64,000 nucleotides of DNA from Sipunculus nudus (Eukaryota; Annelida; Sipuncula; Golfingiida; Sipunculidae). Both the position numbers and the translations under genes were made by a program. Location of the stretch: the NCBI GenBank assembly GCA_026874595.1, contig CM049309.1:46096079-46160078 (forward strand), read 5' to 3'. Shown here piece after piece: positions 24,624-37,900 of the stretch (its first letter is position 1; each line of letters begins with the position of its first letter). The notes below the pieces were generated by a model. The model was given only the letters and a program-made list of their open reading frames with translations, searched no databases and was not told the origin of the DNA.

Positions 24624-25456
24624 GTATCTGCCAAAACACAGTTTTGCAGATACTGTGTTTTCACCTGGGTTCTGTTGCCGCTACCCCCACGTTTATTTAT
24701 GGAGAACTCCTCTGAGACCCTTGGACTGATCTTTTCGAAACCCACCATTGTCATTTCCTCCCCTATGTACATGTGCATAACAAAGACTGGTGACACCACC
24801 AGCAATCCTTTCTATCTCAGGATAGGTTCATTGTATTGAATTTGTGCATGTCCATACATCTTTGACCTCTCCATCTGGTACCTCAGACTCATGGCACCAT
24901 CTGCAATTGTTTTTGCATGGCATCCATCCATGCTTTTGCTTTGGGTGAAAGTTGCTCATATCTCAGGAGTGGTTCTATGTATTGGTCTGAAATTTGGCAT
25001 GTCCATCCATCATGGAGAATTTCCTTGTAGATCAGACAGCTGGCGCCACCTGCCTCCCCATTTTCGTGATATACATTGATGCCCTTTTCTCAGGAGTGGT
25101 TGGCAAACTAAGAGTGGATGGAAGTATCAGCCTGAAATTTTGCATGTTCATTGGTCTTGGATAGCTTTGTTGTGGACCAGACAGGTGGTGCCACCTGACA
25201 TTCTCTTTTTATAGAATACATTTGGTGCACTTTTTCTTAGTACTTTATTGGTGTCTCAACCTGGAAATTTGCATGTTGGATCCATCTGTAGACCTGTTTT
25301 TGGTGAAAATTGTACATACATGAGGAGTTTAATTGGCATCACCGATGCCACAAATTTTGAGTCATATCAAGCCAGGAACAATCAATGCCTTACTTTACCG
25401 ATGCCACTGTGATTTGGAGGAGACTCGTAGTCGCTTGTTGACTGCCCGTATTCTAG
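24624..25456 (-). mobile_element. CTAGAATACGGG-ended element, full-length short copy
   Basis: Reverse orientation with both ends: hairpin GTATCTGC/GCAGATAC at 24624-24653 and CCCGTATTCTAG at 25445-25456. Only degenerate core palindromes (TGGCGCCACC at 25042, GGTGGTGCCACC at 25184). Confidence 0.8.
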
Positions 25457-26963
25457 CTATAACAGTTACATAACATTCTACTTTTGTCAATAAGAAAATA
25501 TCTTTCTCATCTTAGTAATAACAAACAATCAAAACAGTTTTATTTATATTTATTACATTTTACAAGTACATATATTAAGAGTATATGAAAATCCCTATAT
25601 GTTACAGCAGGGCACCAAGATAATTATGATAGTTTTATAATACTACTGATGAGGGAGATTCTGTCATGGAAGTATAATAATACTGAGTATAATGAATACA
25701 TGTGGTAATAAAGTAATCTCTGATACATATACACAAATGACTCTGATATTACTTTGCCTCCTGCTTCCCAAATCATGATAATACATTTAAGCTTCTATAT
25801 CCACTTGGCATGTCTGTCAAGCAAAATACCTTATCTTCTCTCATTTCAGCTGATGCAACTTTTTTTATGGGTTTAATACCAATTTTGCAGTCTGAACCCC
25901 CCTCCCCCCCCTGTTTCTGAACCTTGGGTCAGCTGGGGACCTTTTTTTAGGTTTTGCCATTGGTCCTCCTGGGTTTGACCCCTCATTTTCCTAAATTCTG
26001 GAAATGCCACCGTCTATCCTTTGCAATCTGATCTTTATCTTAGAAATGAACCAGCTGAATTACTGTAGACCATCACCTGCAAAAAACTAACTGGAAGACA
26101 CATGTAGGAAAGTGTTTGAATTGAGCTTAAAAAAAATATTTGTTTAAAATATGTAGGAAATTTCTTGGATCATCAATTACATGCTTTCATCTTAAATTAA
26201 AGCATTTATTAGTAATCTAAGATGTTTCAAGATATTTTGATTCTCCACTCCTCTTTGTCTACAAATATTGTAAAATTTGCAATCACTATTCAGTAAAATT
26301 TAAGAAAAAGGCCTCCCAATAAGCAAAGATACTGTTAACTAGAAATTATATATGCTTGCTAATTACAGGGACCATGTATGAAGCTTAGTACAATATTAAA
26401 TTCATAACTCCACATGACAGCAGTTTAAAATGGAAAGACAACAGGTTGTTCACAGTGAACCATGGCAAACATACAGCAAATACAATCCACTTGCAAAAAT
26501 GTCTGAATGTGACACATATGTACAATTACCAAAAGGCAAAAGCCTTGACAGTCTACATTTATATAGATATGCCATTATGTTTACACTGTGCAGATACATG
26601 TGCATTTAACGATGTTGGAGTAAACATGTACAAAGTATAAATTATATACTCTCAAAGATTTACAAACATTTAACATCTGGTTAAATACTTGACATTTATA
26701 AATATCTTGGATATCATGTTATAATGCACATGTAACATATTGAGGATCTCATTTTAACACAAAAATTCCTCATCAAACCATATGCCATCTTATTATAGAG
26801 AATTAACAATGCCACTGCCAAAAATATCCATACATGGCAAGTCAGTTCACTAAATTCTGTACATCATTATTCTAATCTCTTGTCTAGTCAGGTATCATGT
26901 GTTCCTCTGATGATCTGTATAAACAAACCCTGCACCAAGGGATGCATTCATTACATTAATGAT
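25457..26963. other. Intergenic sequence with a MITE fragment
   Basis: About 25885-26015 is a reverse-strand fragment of the CAGGGGCGGATCC-type element (poly-C, then CCTAAATTCTGG). Elsewhere nothing is recognised. Confidence 0.5.
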
Positions 26964-27492
26964 CAGTGATGTAGTCCCGTCCATTCCATCCGAGTCCAAC
27001 TGTAAGTCTGAGTTCAAGCCACATGAGTCCGAGTCCACGTCTGAGTCCTTGTAGTTTGAGTCTGAGTCCACCTTCTTTGATTACAAGTCATTTGGAACCC
27101 GAGCCAGAGACCAATGCAATTATCCTTATTAAAAGAAACTCACAATGGATTAGAAAGACCTTTTCATGTATTTTACTATATTTTTCTCAAGGTTTAACTT
27201 AAAGTTGACATTTGATAATGTATAGCTCCAGAAGCACAGCTAAATCTTGGTATACAAAGTCTTTTTTTTTTGGTAATATTCTGTTTGTAGTTTGCAAATG
27301 TATATACATCTTTACAGTATGTGACATAGTTTTCTTCCAACTGGACTTAAGATGGACTCGGCCTGAAATCTCAAGTCCTTACTTCTGAGTCTGAGTACAA
27401 GTCTGAGTAAAGAACCTTGAGTTCAAGTCCGAGGAAAGGTGGACTCCAGTCTTGACTCGAGTCCAAGTCAGGACTCAGGCCCTACATCACTG
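26964..27492. mobile_element. hAT-like non-autonomous element, 529 bp, exact 8-bp target duplication
   Basis: Ends CAGTGATGTAG and CTACATCACTG; TTAATGAT immediately flanks both ends (26956-26963, 27493-27500). Interior is rich in GAGTCC/GGACTC words at both sides. Confidence 0.92.
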
Positions 27493-27500
27493 TTAATGAT

Positions 27501-28716
27501 ACACCTGACTTGATGGTCAACCTTGTTGTGGGCTGACCTAATGGCTGCTGTCATAGGTGTCAACAGGTTTTAAGATATCAATCCAAGCTGATACTACAGA
27601 TAAGGACACAGTTTTAACAAACATTCAACTGGTTTTATAACATGAACATATACATAAGATTCCATATTTGAGTATATATAAACAACAAGCGTGCATCTTA
27701 ACATGAATTCAAGTCAATTTTTGTGGAAATTAATAAAATATTCATAAAAAGCCAAAAAACAGGTTAGAAGATACAAGGCAGCATATTTAAGTTTTATAAA
27801 ACAAATATGTGAACATTTTTGGGATAATAAAGGGTATAATAGTATGAAGAATGTGAACATTAATCCAAATTAATGTTACTCCTCCAACATATCAAGAGAG
27901 ACTGATCAAACACAGTCTCCCTCTGGAAACATGAGATCCCACGGTTTGTCTGTCATTTCAAAATTATTTTATTATAAAACAGTTAACATGGTATGTCTGG
28001 TTATATAAAATAAGTGTACAAATGTTCTGAATGCAAAATAACATGGAAGGTTTGTTCACAGGCTCATATGATGCAGTGCCCTATTGAGTTCAATATTGTA
28101 ATGCACAACTGATCACCACATCCAAAGTGTCCAGAAAATGAATACCAACATATTCCTATAAAGTTTCTGTCCCATTACACTCAAATGGTAACAAATACTT
28201 AGAACTTAATTTTCATATCTTAAAAAGTAACCAATTGTTCACAGCTTCTTGATCAATTGGATATTTCTTAACAGAAATTCAGCAATATAAACTGATCCTA
28301 GCATAGACTTCATCTATGACTGATATACAAACACAAAGCTTTGTTACTTTCCATCTGAAGATAAAATTGGTCTACTAGAAATTATCTACATTTAATACAT
28401 TTTCTAGAATAATAACTAAGCAGGTCAACATTCATCAGATCTCCACTGGAGCAATACAGTGACCATTCAGGAAGGACCTTTGTTCATCTGCCAGAGAAAC
28501 TGCTTGTATCAATATCTTTTCATCCAATACAATATCACTGTATTTTAGATTTTATATTTAACTGATACGATTTACTGTTTAATCTTGTGCATTTAGTGGC
28601 ATTTAACTGTAAAATGTCCTTGAAAGTCCTAGATTGGAAAGATAGAATCAGCGGCTGATACTCTTGTCTTTGATTTTTGGTGTCTTTTCCTGTACTCTGG
28701 AATTGCTTCTGCCCTG
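27501..28716 (-). other. 3' flank of the CPAMD8-like gene
   Basis: Probably 3' untranslated region. A minus-strand AATAAA (TTTATT on the plus strand, about 27968) is one candidate end but not distinctive. No other feature seen. Confidence 0.35.
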
Positions 28717-28764
28717 CTACGTGGTGTCTTGTTCTGTAGCCCTTGTAGTTGGATCTGTCTCAGT
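28717..28764 (-). CDS. CPAMD8: CPAMD8-like exon 35 (last exon, as modelled)
   Basis: Acceptor ctttcag; phase 0 from the strong gtaagt donor of exon 34 gives [15 protein letters not shown] and a TAG stop. If exon 34 instead used the weak site AG|gttgaa (11 bases upstream at 29225), the frame would shift to a longer basic C-terminus ending at 28629. The strong donor is preferred. Confidence 0.7.
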   Translation of the reverse strand, partial: TETDPTTRATEQDTT

Positions 28765-28887
28765 CTGAAAGTGAGATGCATGTACATGAGATCATGCCTT
28801 ATGGCACTGTAACAAGTTATACTGACCTTTCGAGGCCCCTCTGAGATACCAAGTTACCACCAGCTAAATAATATCAAATCTTGCCGA

Positions 28888-28938
<51 letters not shown>

Positions 28939-31900
28939 TAAATTTATATCCTTTGAATAATCTTATACATCAAATTTTACATCTACTAACATCTTATTTC
29001 AATGATGTTATGTGCACCTTATTCTAACTGTGAGGGGTTAATATATAATGTTTCAATATGGTTCCAATATGTTCCTTTATCTCACTGTACAGAACTGCAA
29101 GATTCTTTTACCATTTATACAGTTGTGACACTGCCTTTCATCAAGGCCTCACATAATGTTATAAAAAATCTATTTTACAATACATATTACCAGTAAGTAA
29201 CAAGCAATATTAACACTTACTTTCAACCTCTCAGTCTCTTCACTGTACAGGTGGTTTGTTACCATGGCATCACTGGATGCAGAACGTTGTCCCTCACCAT
29301 GGTAACTTCCCTGTGATTTGCTTTCAGGTTCAACACTTCCCAACACATGGGGAGAAGCCTCAACATGGCCTGTCCCCCCCATATCTTGTGGTTTTATTTT
29401 AGAGTCCTCAGAGCTTTCTATGACTGAATGTACATTTGTATCAGTTACAAGATTATCACTTTGTATCACATAGTTTGTGGGTATCTCCCTGTCTATCACA
29501 GGGGATGAGTTGACAAGTTCTGCACTTGTCATTGAAGGAATGGTTATAATCTCATCAGAGTCAGTCACAAGAGTGACAGTCTGATCTGTGCGTCCTGTGT
29601 AAATATTTGTAGTTGTCACCTCACTTATATGCTGATCTCCACTCACTGTTTGGAGATTGGTTGGTGCCAGCTCGGTGACACTCTGAGCTCTATTTTCTGC
29701 TTGGAGATCGGTGCTCGTCACCTCAGTTACAGTCTGACCTTCATTTTCTGCAGGGTTTGGAGTGGTGATAGGCTCACTGGCATGCTTTTCTACTGGTTGT
29801 GTATGACCATGGATCACAGGCGTTGTCAGTGTGACTTTATTCTCGTTTCTGTATTTTAATGAAGATGAATCGACTGTCATTGAATCGTCAACTCTCACAC
29901 TGGGATATAATGTACTTGACATAGCCTCTTGACTTTCTACATCAACATTATGTACATTTTGTATTTCAGCAGACTCAATATTTCTGCCAATGCTAGAATT
30001 TTTAACATCAAATTCTGATTTCTTTTCCACAATGCTCTCAGGACTGTCAGTTGCACAATCTTTGCCACAGTCTGGTACGAACTTTTCATTTGTGACATTT
30101 CTAAATAAACCCTCATTGGAGTCATTTAATGTTTCCTTCCTAATAGTATCTTCAATAGTTTCAGCATTATAAACACCTGGTGCACTGTTGTTTACTAACC
30201 CATACTGACTTGGTTCTGTTGTAAAAGGTTCCTGACCAGAAGACCCTGTGGTATTATTATGTTGGTGTGATAGATGTGCAGTAACATTGCTTTCCTTGTC
30301 TGTTTTATCTGACTCGGGTACCTGTACCGAAGTAGGAATCTCTTCTGTAGTTTGAAGGCTCTTATTTGCAGCAGCACCCAAGGCTGTTTCAACAGTCACA
30401 CTATCAGAACTACTGTTGGCCAGCTGATGACTGACATGGTCTGACAGTGTGTCAGGGCCAGTTACCAAGGCTTGATTTTGTTCAGTAGTTATTTCTGTTT
30501 GTAACAATTCCACACTGGAATTAATTACTCCTTCATTCATTGTATATTGGTCTCCAGCTGATGCTGTAACTGTTGCAGTGTTTATGTTATTATATGTAAC
30601 ATTTTTGTCAGAAACGTTCAAATTATCATAACCCAGATTATCATAATTTCCAGTTGTCAACTGGTCCCCTGCTTTGCCAATATCATAAACATTTTTCCTG
30701 CCAGACTCAGCAGTTTCAGGTGCAGCTGTACTTACATTAAGTGATTCGAAAGATGTATTATCTGTTTTATGATATTCAATCAAATTATTATCATTATAAA
30801 TACTAGTGGTATTAACAGAATCATCTGAAGTCTCATTCATTAAATTCTCAGTATCATTTCTATCAATCTGTTTTATATTTGTAAGAAAAATGTTGGGGTT
30901 ATTTTCTTTATCAGTATCATTGAAGGTCAAATTCTGGTGGACTTTTTGACCATCAGTTTTGTTCATGATGATTTCTGTCTGATTTCCCCCACTTTGTAAA
31001 GACACGTTTCTATCAGTCAGATAGCCGTTATTAAAATAACCTTGACCTTTGACCTCTGCAGGGTCTGAGGACATCATTGAGTTGTTACTGCCGTTGTTAT
31101 ACATTATCATAGAGGTTGAATTGTATATGTAGTTTATCAGTGATGCAGCTGAACTGTTAGCATTTGAAATATTGACTGCTCCTGTTTCTATATCAACTGT
31201 CTGGTTTAGCGATGGAGTTGAATTTTTATGGTTCTCGTAAATATCTGTAATCATTTGTTCTGTGGTCACAACGGTCACATTTGACTGTGGTTCTACACCA
31301 CTATAGTTGGTTGGCCCTGGAGTGGATGTCTGATCATTGGTATAGGCTTGCTCTGGGCTGTCAGTTGTCTGTTGGTAGGCCATGGAGGTGATCTTTCCAT
31401 GATTAACTGGATGTAGAGTTGATGCATCATGTAGTTCACCTGAACTCTCTCCAGAACCTACCTCTGATAAGGAATAAAAATATTTACTCAAATTTAACAT
31501 TTACATTCCATCTCACATTACATAAAATTAACTGAACAAGAATCATACTCTATGAAAAAGAAGATTTATAAGCTGTTATACTGAATATTACTGGATAATC
31601 TCTATTATAAAATGTCTTTCCATCTAGTATATACCCAAGAAACTTTAATAAAAAATTTTAGTGTACTGCTGAGACAGATCTGTTCATTATCACACTGGAT
31701 GGTGTTATATGTAAATGAGCTGCTTGATAAATTAATTTATGACAAGTGAAACAAATTTATGGCATGGGTTTTTGGAAAGTTAAAACCAAGGGTGGCTTCC
31801 AAACAGTCAGAAAATAAAATTGATTGTTAGTTGACATGTAGAAGTAAGTTTCTACCTTTCAATTCACAAAAACGTGAATTTGCTCAGGACAATTAATAAT

Positions 31901-34900
31901 TACATAAATATACACAGGATTTCAAAAGTTTTTCACCTTGCAAGCAGTATTCCATTGGCATTGCAAAGAGTCTGTTTCCATGACGACATGAATCCACCTC
32001 CATCCGGCATTGGTTGGGGTAGATCACACCATCGGAACCACAGACTTTTGGCCCTGCCTCATGGCAGTCCAGGTAGCAGGAGCAGCGGGGAACAGAAGCA
32101 TGTGGGTTGGGCTTCTCAGCTGATTGACAGCTGCCATCTGTTATAACAATATTTTCTATTATATAAAATTTAAATTATCAGTCAGGCAATCCAGCAAACA
32201 GATTATTATCCAGATTTCTCTGCCATGCACTATGTTCATCACAAAGAAAATTACATTTTATAAACACCATATAAACTATATGTTTTTTACAGAGAATTGT
32301 ACACTCTTAAACATTAAATAACTGGATTTCTAGGAGAGCACAAGCATATTTCTGAATCATAAAGTGTGATAAAGGACCATTAACTCAAGCACCCCATATG
32401 AGAAATACCTGTACTGTTGCAGTTTGTTTGATCCTTCTCTTTCGGTGTCCTTGATTGATAGAACTCTGTAGATTCATAACCTTTAAAAAAAGAATACTCA
32501 TTATTTTTCCATTTTAAATATCTATTGACAAATAGATGTATGCAACTGCCGAGCAATCACTTGAAGCTTTCCAATGATGCCTGCAACCTAGTAAGAATGT
32601 GGAATTGGGCTCTGGAGTGTATGACCTTGGGAATAAAGTCGAAAATAAATATAAGATAAAATCAACCTTATATTGTGAAATTTAAGCTTTTGACAATTAG
32701 CCATATTGGAGATCAAGCATAAACACAACATGGCAGAAGAAAATATCATGGGGGGAGGAGGGGGGGGGGGGGAGATATTACCCAAATATGGAAATATATC
32801 CTAGGCTTGATTATAAATTGAATGGTTTCATCTAAATAGGCCTACTGTTACTCCACATAACTGGTGTCTATTTTCAATCTAGGCCTAATTTTAATACATC
32901 TTCTTACTTGTATATTCCTTTAGAGGGAAATAAAGTGAATATATTAACAAAAAGTGAACTACCTTTGTACTGTTCATTAAGATGTTACCTGAATCAATAT
33001 TCATTAATGGTTTTATACTTGCAGTACAACCATTTTTCAGCACTACCTAGTACTACCATCAGGTAATGAGTTATCTCACTGACTTGCAGGTAAAATTTAC
33101 TAACCTGGCTCATAGTAATCATATACCCGGAGTGGTACTGGCTTTGTCAGCTCAACCTGGAATTCTCTGTATATTTCAAAGCTCAAACAGGTCAAACAGT
33201 CACTGCGGATCTGGAGCGAAAAGAGACAGAATGAAAACTTAAGATCATGCAGTTACTGTAGGTCTAAAGAAGGGAAGGACAAATAATAAGTTTGGTTATG
33301 TCAGAAATATAAACATTTTGGGAGGAAAAGAATGAAGACCCAAACAAAAAAATATTAATTTTCCATTGATTATAGCTTTCCAGAAAATGAAGTGTATTTA
33401 TTGCATTTAAACATCTAAGATCTGTAAATCTCACTGATCTTTTATCTAATATAGTATATGTGAACTTATCCAGGAGTATATATGGGACCACACGGAAAAC
33501 TAAAAGACGGCCATCCACATAGGCATTTTTTATATATGTAGCTTAAATTAAAATTGACAGGTAAAGATTATTACTTCATCAAAGTAGAATCGAACTTTTC
33601 GACCAGAAATCTCATACTGCTTCATGTGGAGGTGGCCATGACTCATCAGTTTTTGTATACTGGCTTCGTTGGCTTTATAGCCAGAGGGAAGAGAGACCTC
33701 CAGCACCGCCATGTTGGAACTGCCATGGTTCAGCCATCTGCAAAAGGGAAAACTATCTGCATGAAATTGTTACGGCTGGATCTGGATGAAGATCTGAAGC
33801 TCTGGAACAAATCCAGTGTCTTAAGCCCAGACCTCGGTTCAAACTAAGGTTTCCTGTCTATCCATGTATGTTTAAAGGATCATTCATATTGATGATTTCT
33901 AAATTTTTATCTTATCACATTAAAATTAGTCCAGAGAATATATATTCTGTTTAGAACACTAAAATTTTATGTTCTAGATACATACGGTTGTAGTTTCATT
34001 ATCTCCTGCAGTTTAAAAATATGTTCTTGGTCCTTGCTTTACAATAAATCTACCTGCAGGAAGGGTTAGGTAACCCAACTCTTAGCCAAAAGGATATCGC
34101 CCAACTAAAGGAGCATTCCATATATGCATATATACAGTATGTAGATGCATATGCAGGGTGTTTCAATTACTTACTGTAGTGACTGAAAACGAAAAATCAT
34201 GGTAATGGATGAGGTATACCACACTTTCATGTCAGTGATAGGGTATTCCTCTGGCAATGCATTACTCCATCCAAAATTTTGCCACATATACCACATACAC
34301 ATAGGTATTAATGGAATCACACCAAGAGAATACAAAGTGTTCAATTTCAAGCTTCATATGTATATGTGCATTTACATATAAGTTTTAATGGAATCACAGG
34401 CAACTGTTTTCCAGCAGCATATACATCTGTACTGCATGCACATACATACTGGAATACCATCTATTGGCGATGACTTTTATATACAGCTATAATTTACTTT
34501 TTTACTTGGGTATGGTGTGACTATTGTCACGGGTACTGTGTGATTTTGCCTGTTTTAATTCTGTTATGATTTCTTTGTTATACTCTCCTGTATAAGTCAG
34601 AATAAATAAACACTGTTGCTATTTTCTAAGTCATAGTTGGCTCTGTGTTCCTTATGGACCATGATTAAACTTGCCAAGTTTGGTTTATGAGAGTGGTCCC
34701 CAACACCATCTTAAGAGATCTAATTGTGATGCAGAACTCAATTTTACAGTAGTGAGTGAATGATTACCAGTGATGTATGACTTAAGTCCAGACTTGAACT
34801 TGCGTCCAGACTTGAGTCCACTCAGGGACTCAGGTTTGGACTCAAGGGTCCCCAACTTGGCTATAAATATAATTACCCAATATAGTAAAAGCGTGTGTGA

Positions 34901-37900
34901 ACTAACTTAAAAATGTACACTGTGATCTGAAATTTCCATTTTAAATTGTTTTTTAAAGATATTTGTGTTGGACTAAGAGGTGGACTTGGATTTTAAACCT
35001 GGAGGACTCAGACTTGGACTACAGTGGCCTGGACTCAACTACCGAACTTAACCGTACATCACTAATGATTACTTACCTTGTGCATGCATCCACTGTGAGA
35101 ACCTTTTCATCATCATATTCATCTGTGTGCTCTGGGTTCACTGGAGACCTGCTGGGTTCTGCTCCTGTGTATACAGGCTCTGTTGACCCATCCTTATCTT
35201 CTATATAGCCAAAAGTAACAATATCTTCCTCTTCATCCAGTTCAAATGTATTTTCAGTTCCATCAGCGTGGGACTCTTCCTTTGATGGATAGGAGCTTTC
35301 ATGAGCGTCATGGTGCCAATAATCCTCATGCATCAACTTCAGTTGATTTTGTGTAGCTTTCAGTTTATTACTGAAGTTTGGTTCTTCAGTGCTGAACTCT
35401 GCGTGACCTTCAACCAGATGTGGAATCTCATCTGTCCTGACCTTGGGGGCATCACTGTCAGCTTCTGTTTCAATGGTGGGGGTGTCACTGTCAGTTTTTG
35501 TTTCAACTTTGGGGTTGTCACTGTTAACATCTGTTTTAATCTTAGTGGTGTCAATGTCTGTTTTAGTTTTCAGGGTTTTGATACTAGTTTCCATTTTTGT
35601 TGTGTCACTGTTGTTTTCTAGGTCATGATCATAGTAGACCTCATAGTCACTATAATCACCAGTGTCTACTTCCCAGAAATTGAGAGGTATCTCATCATCC
35701 TCATCTTGAGCTTCTTCATCTGTGTCTGCTTCACTGGCAGGTCCAATGGGATCCCTTGGGTATGATGTATCATCCAAAGTAGTTGATTCCGGTTTCTCAG
35801 CCTTCACGCTACCAGGTGACCTCTCTGTATCATTTATGTCCTTCAGTCCTGCTTGTTTCTGAGATTTAGAGTATGTCATCACTTCCTCAGAGTTTGGATC
35901 TGATTTTGGATTGGATTTTCTATTCTCTGTTGAATGCTTCACAAATGTTTGTAAATTCAGTACAATTGGCTGTCCTTGTGGTTTGGCTCCAGTTTGGTTT
36001 TCCTTACCAGTTCCTAAATCGGGCTTGTTTTCAGCCAGCACTGGCCCTGTTCCCATGCCAACAGAACGTTTCCCTCTTGAATGTTTTTCATCTACAGCAT
36101 TCTGCCAGGGGTTCTTATTCTGGAACAAACTACCCACCGGTTGGATGGAATTTGTAACATATTTAAGATCTGATTTTAAAGTTTGTCTGTTCTGTGATTT
36201 ACTACCTGACTGGCTATACCTGTATCCCTTGTCTACAGGTGAGGCACCCACAAGTGTGTGGTGACCAACCGGAGACCATGGGGCTTTAGCTAGATCAGGT
36301 GGAGTATCAATTCTGATTGGAGCACCCATACCTGGAAGACCAACGCGTTTTTCTCCAAACAACAGCTTAGGCTTTTGTCCTTCTGAAACTCTGACCTTTT
36401 GTCTTGACCCTTTGTGACTATGGCGATGCTTGTGTTGGCGTCGATAATGTTTCTTATGTTTATGGACTTGCATGTCAAGTGAAAATGACTGATGTTCAGT
36501 TGGTGTTGGTACATTGTAATTCACTTCCACCTGTCAAATAAACGATACCATTACTCTTATTTATATTATCATGTCAACTTTGGTAAGGTTAAGATGATAA
36601 TATAAAGTTGTATAACTTTAATAATATATTCAGAAACAGAACAAGGTCACAGTTTGGCAAAGGTCAGCATTTTGTCAGCCCCATCCAGAGTGAAACCTTG
36701 CCATTTTAATCTTGCCATTTTAATCTTCCATGTCTCTCAGTTTCTGGCCATTATTCTTGTTTTTTTTTATTATTACAAATTATTCTTCACCTATCAGGTT
36801 CTGCATGTGACTAAGACCATTGATTCTTCACAATAGAGTACACTGTGTTCTAAAGTTAAACACTTAGTTATGGGACATTAAGTAGAAACAGTATAGTTTG
36901 ATTCAGAGCATAAATGCCCAAGCCTTTTACCCCATTCTGCATCAACACATGATAAAAGAAACTTTTAGGCTGATCATTTCTCCAAATATTTAAACAGTAC
37001 ATTTCTGGTGTAGTTCATGTATTGATGCACTCAAAAGACATCTAAGACATATACTCAAACATATTGGCATATTTAAAAAAAAAAATTTTAAAAGGAAATG
37101 CTAAATATTGTCCATTCTGGGCCATAGGGAAAGAAGTGTTGTTTGCCAGAATTTAACAAGGTTTACCTCAAATTGAATCTAACAGGTAAAGTTTCTTAGA
37201 TTTACAGAAAAACTGTCATCAGCACTGTTGATTGTACAGTGGGCACAGATGGTAGCCAAGTCCATCTGTTTGTCCACTACACTCTACCTGAAGAAGGGCA
37301 CAGCCCTGGCCCAGAGCACTGATGAATAGGCCGTTAGGCAAGGATGGGATGGTAGCCTCTTGTGTGACCTTGGCATTGGTCTTGTTGACACTGAACTTGT
37401 GCTGCAGGTCAAGGTTGGTGGTGGCTACAGTGATGGCCAGGTTGATTGGTCCTCCATGGGCCATTTTTGCAAACTGGGCCAATGCTTGTAATCCTACACA
37501 TGTGTCCTTTTAAAGAAATTATCATTATCATAAGTATCTATATCACATCCTTATACTCAGGTTTATGTTTCATCTCCTTAATATAATCCTTTATTTTGCT
37601 TCAGACATCACAACAAAACATATATATTGTAGAACCAGTGCAGTTCAGATGCAAATGAACAATATCAAGGAGAAAAAAAGGACACTGCAGGACAAGGATG
37701 AACCATTCACAAATTATAAGTATGAAGAAAATCAGGCCAGTGTTGCCACACTGGTTGTGATTAAAGGAAGGTGGCCTTGTGGCTAAACACAACAGTTCTT
37801 TGACACAAAAGACATCCAAACACACAGCAATGAAAGGTATCTGGCTGACTTAACATCTTTATTGAAACTTTGTATTCTGAGTTCTTGGTAATGAGGATTC

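Noticed and set aside
29629-30172. Plus-strand frames opposite exon 34
   Set aside because: Shadows of the long Ser/Thr/Asn-rich exon on the minus strand.
35301-36264. Open frames on the plus strand opposite exon 29
   Set aside because: They are antisense shadows of the long low-complexity CPAMD8-like exon; they have no family match and no splice context.
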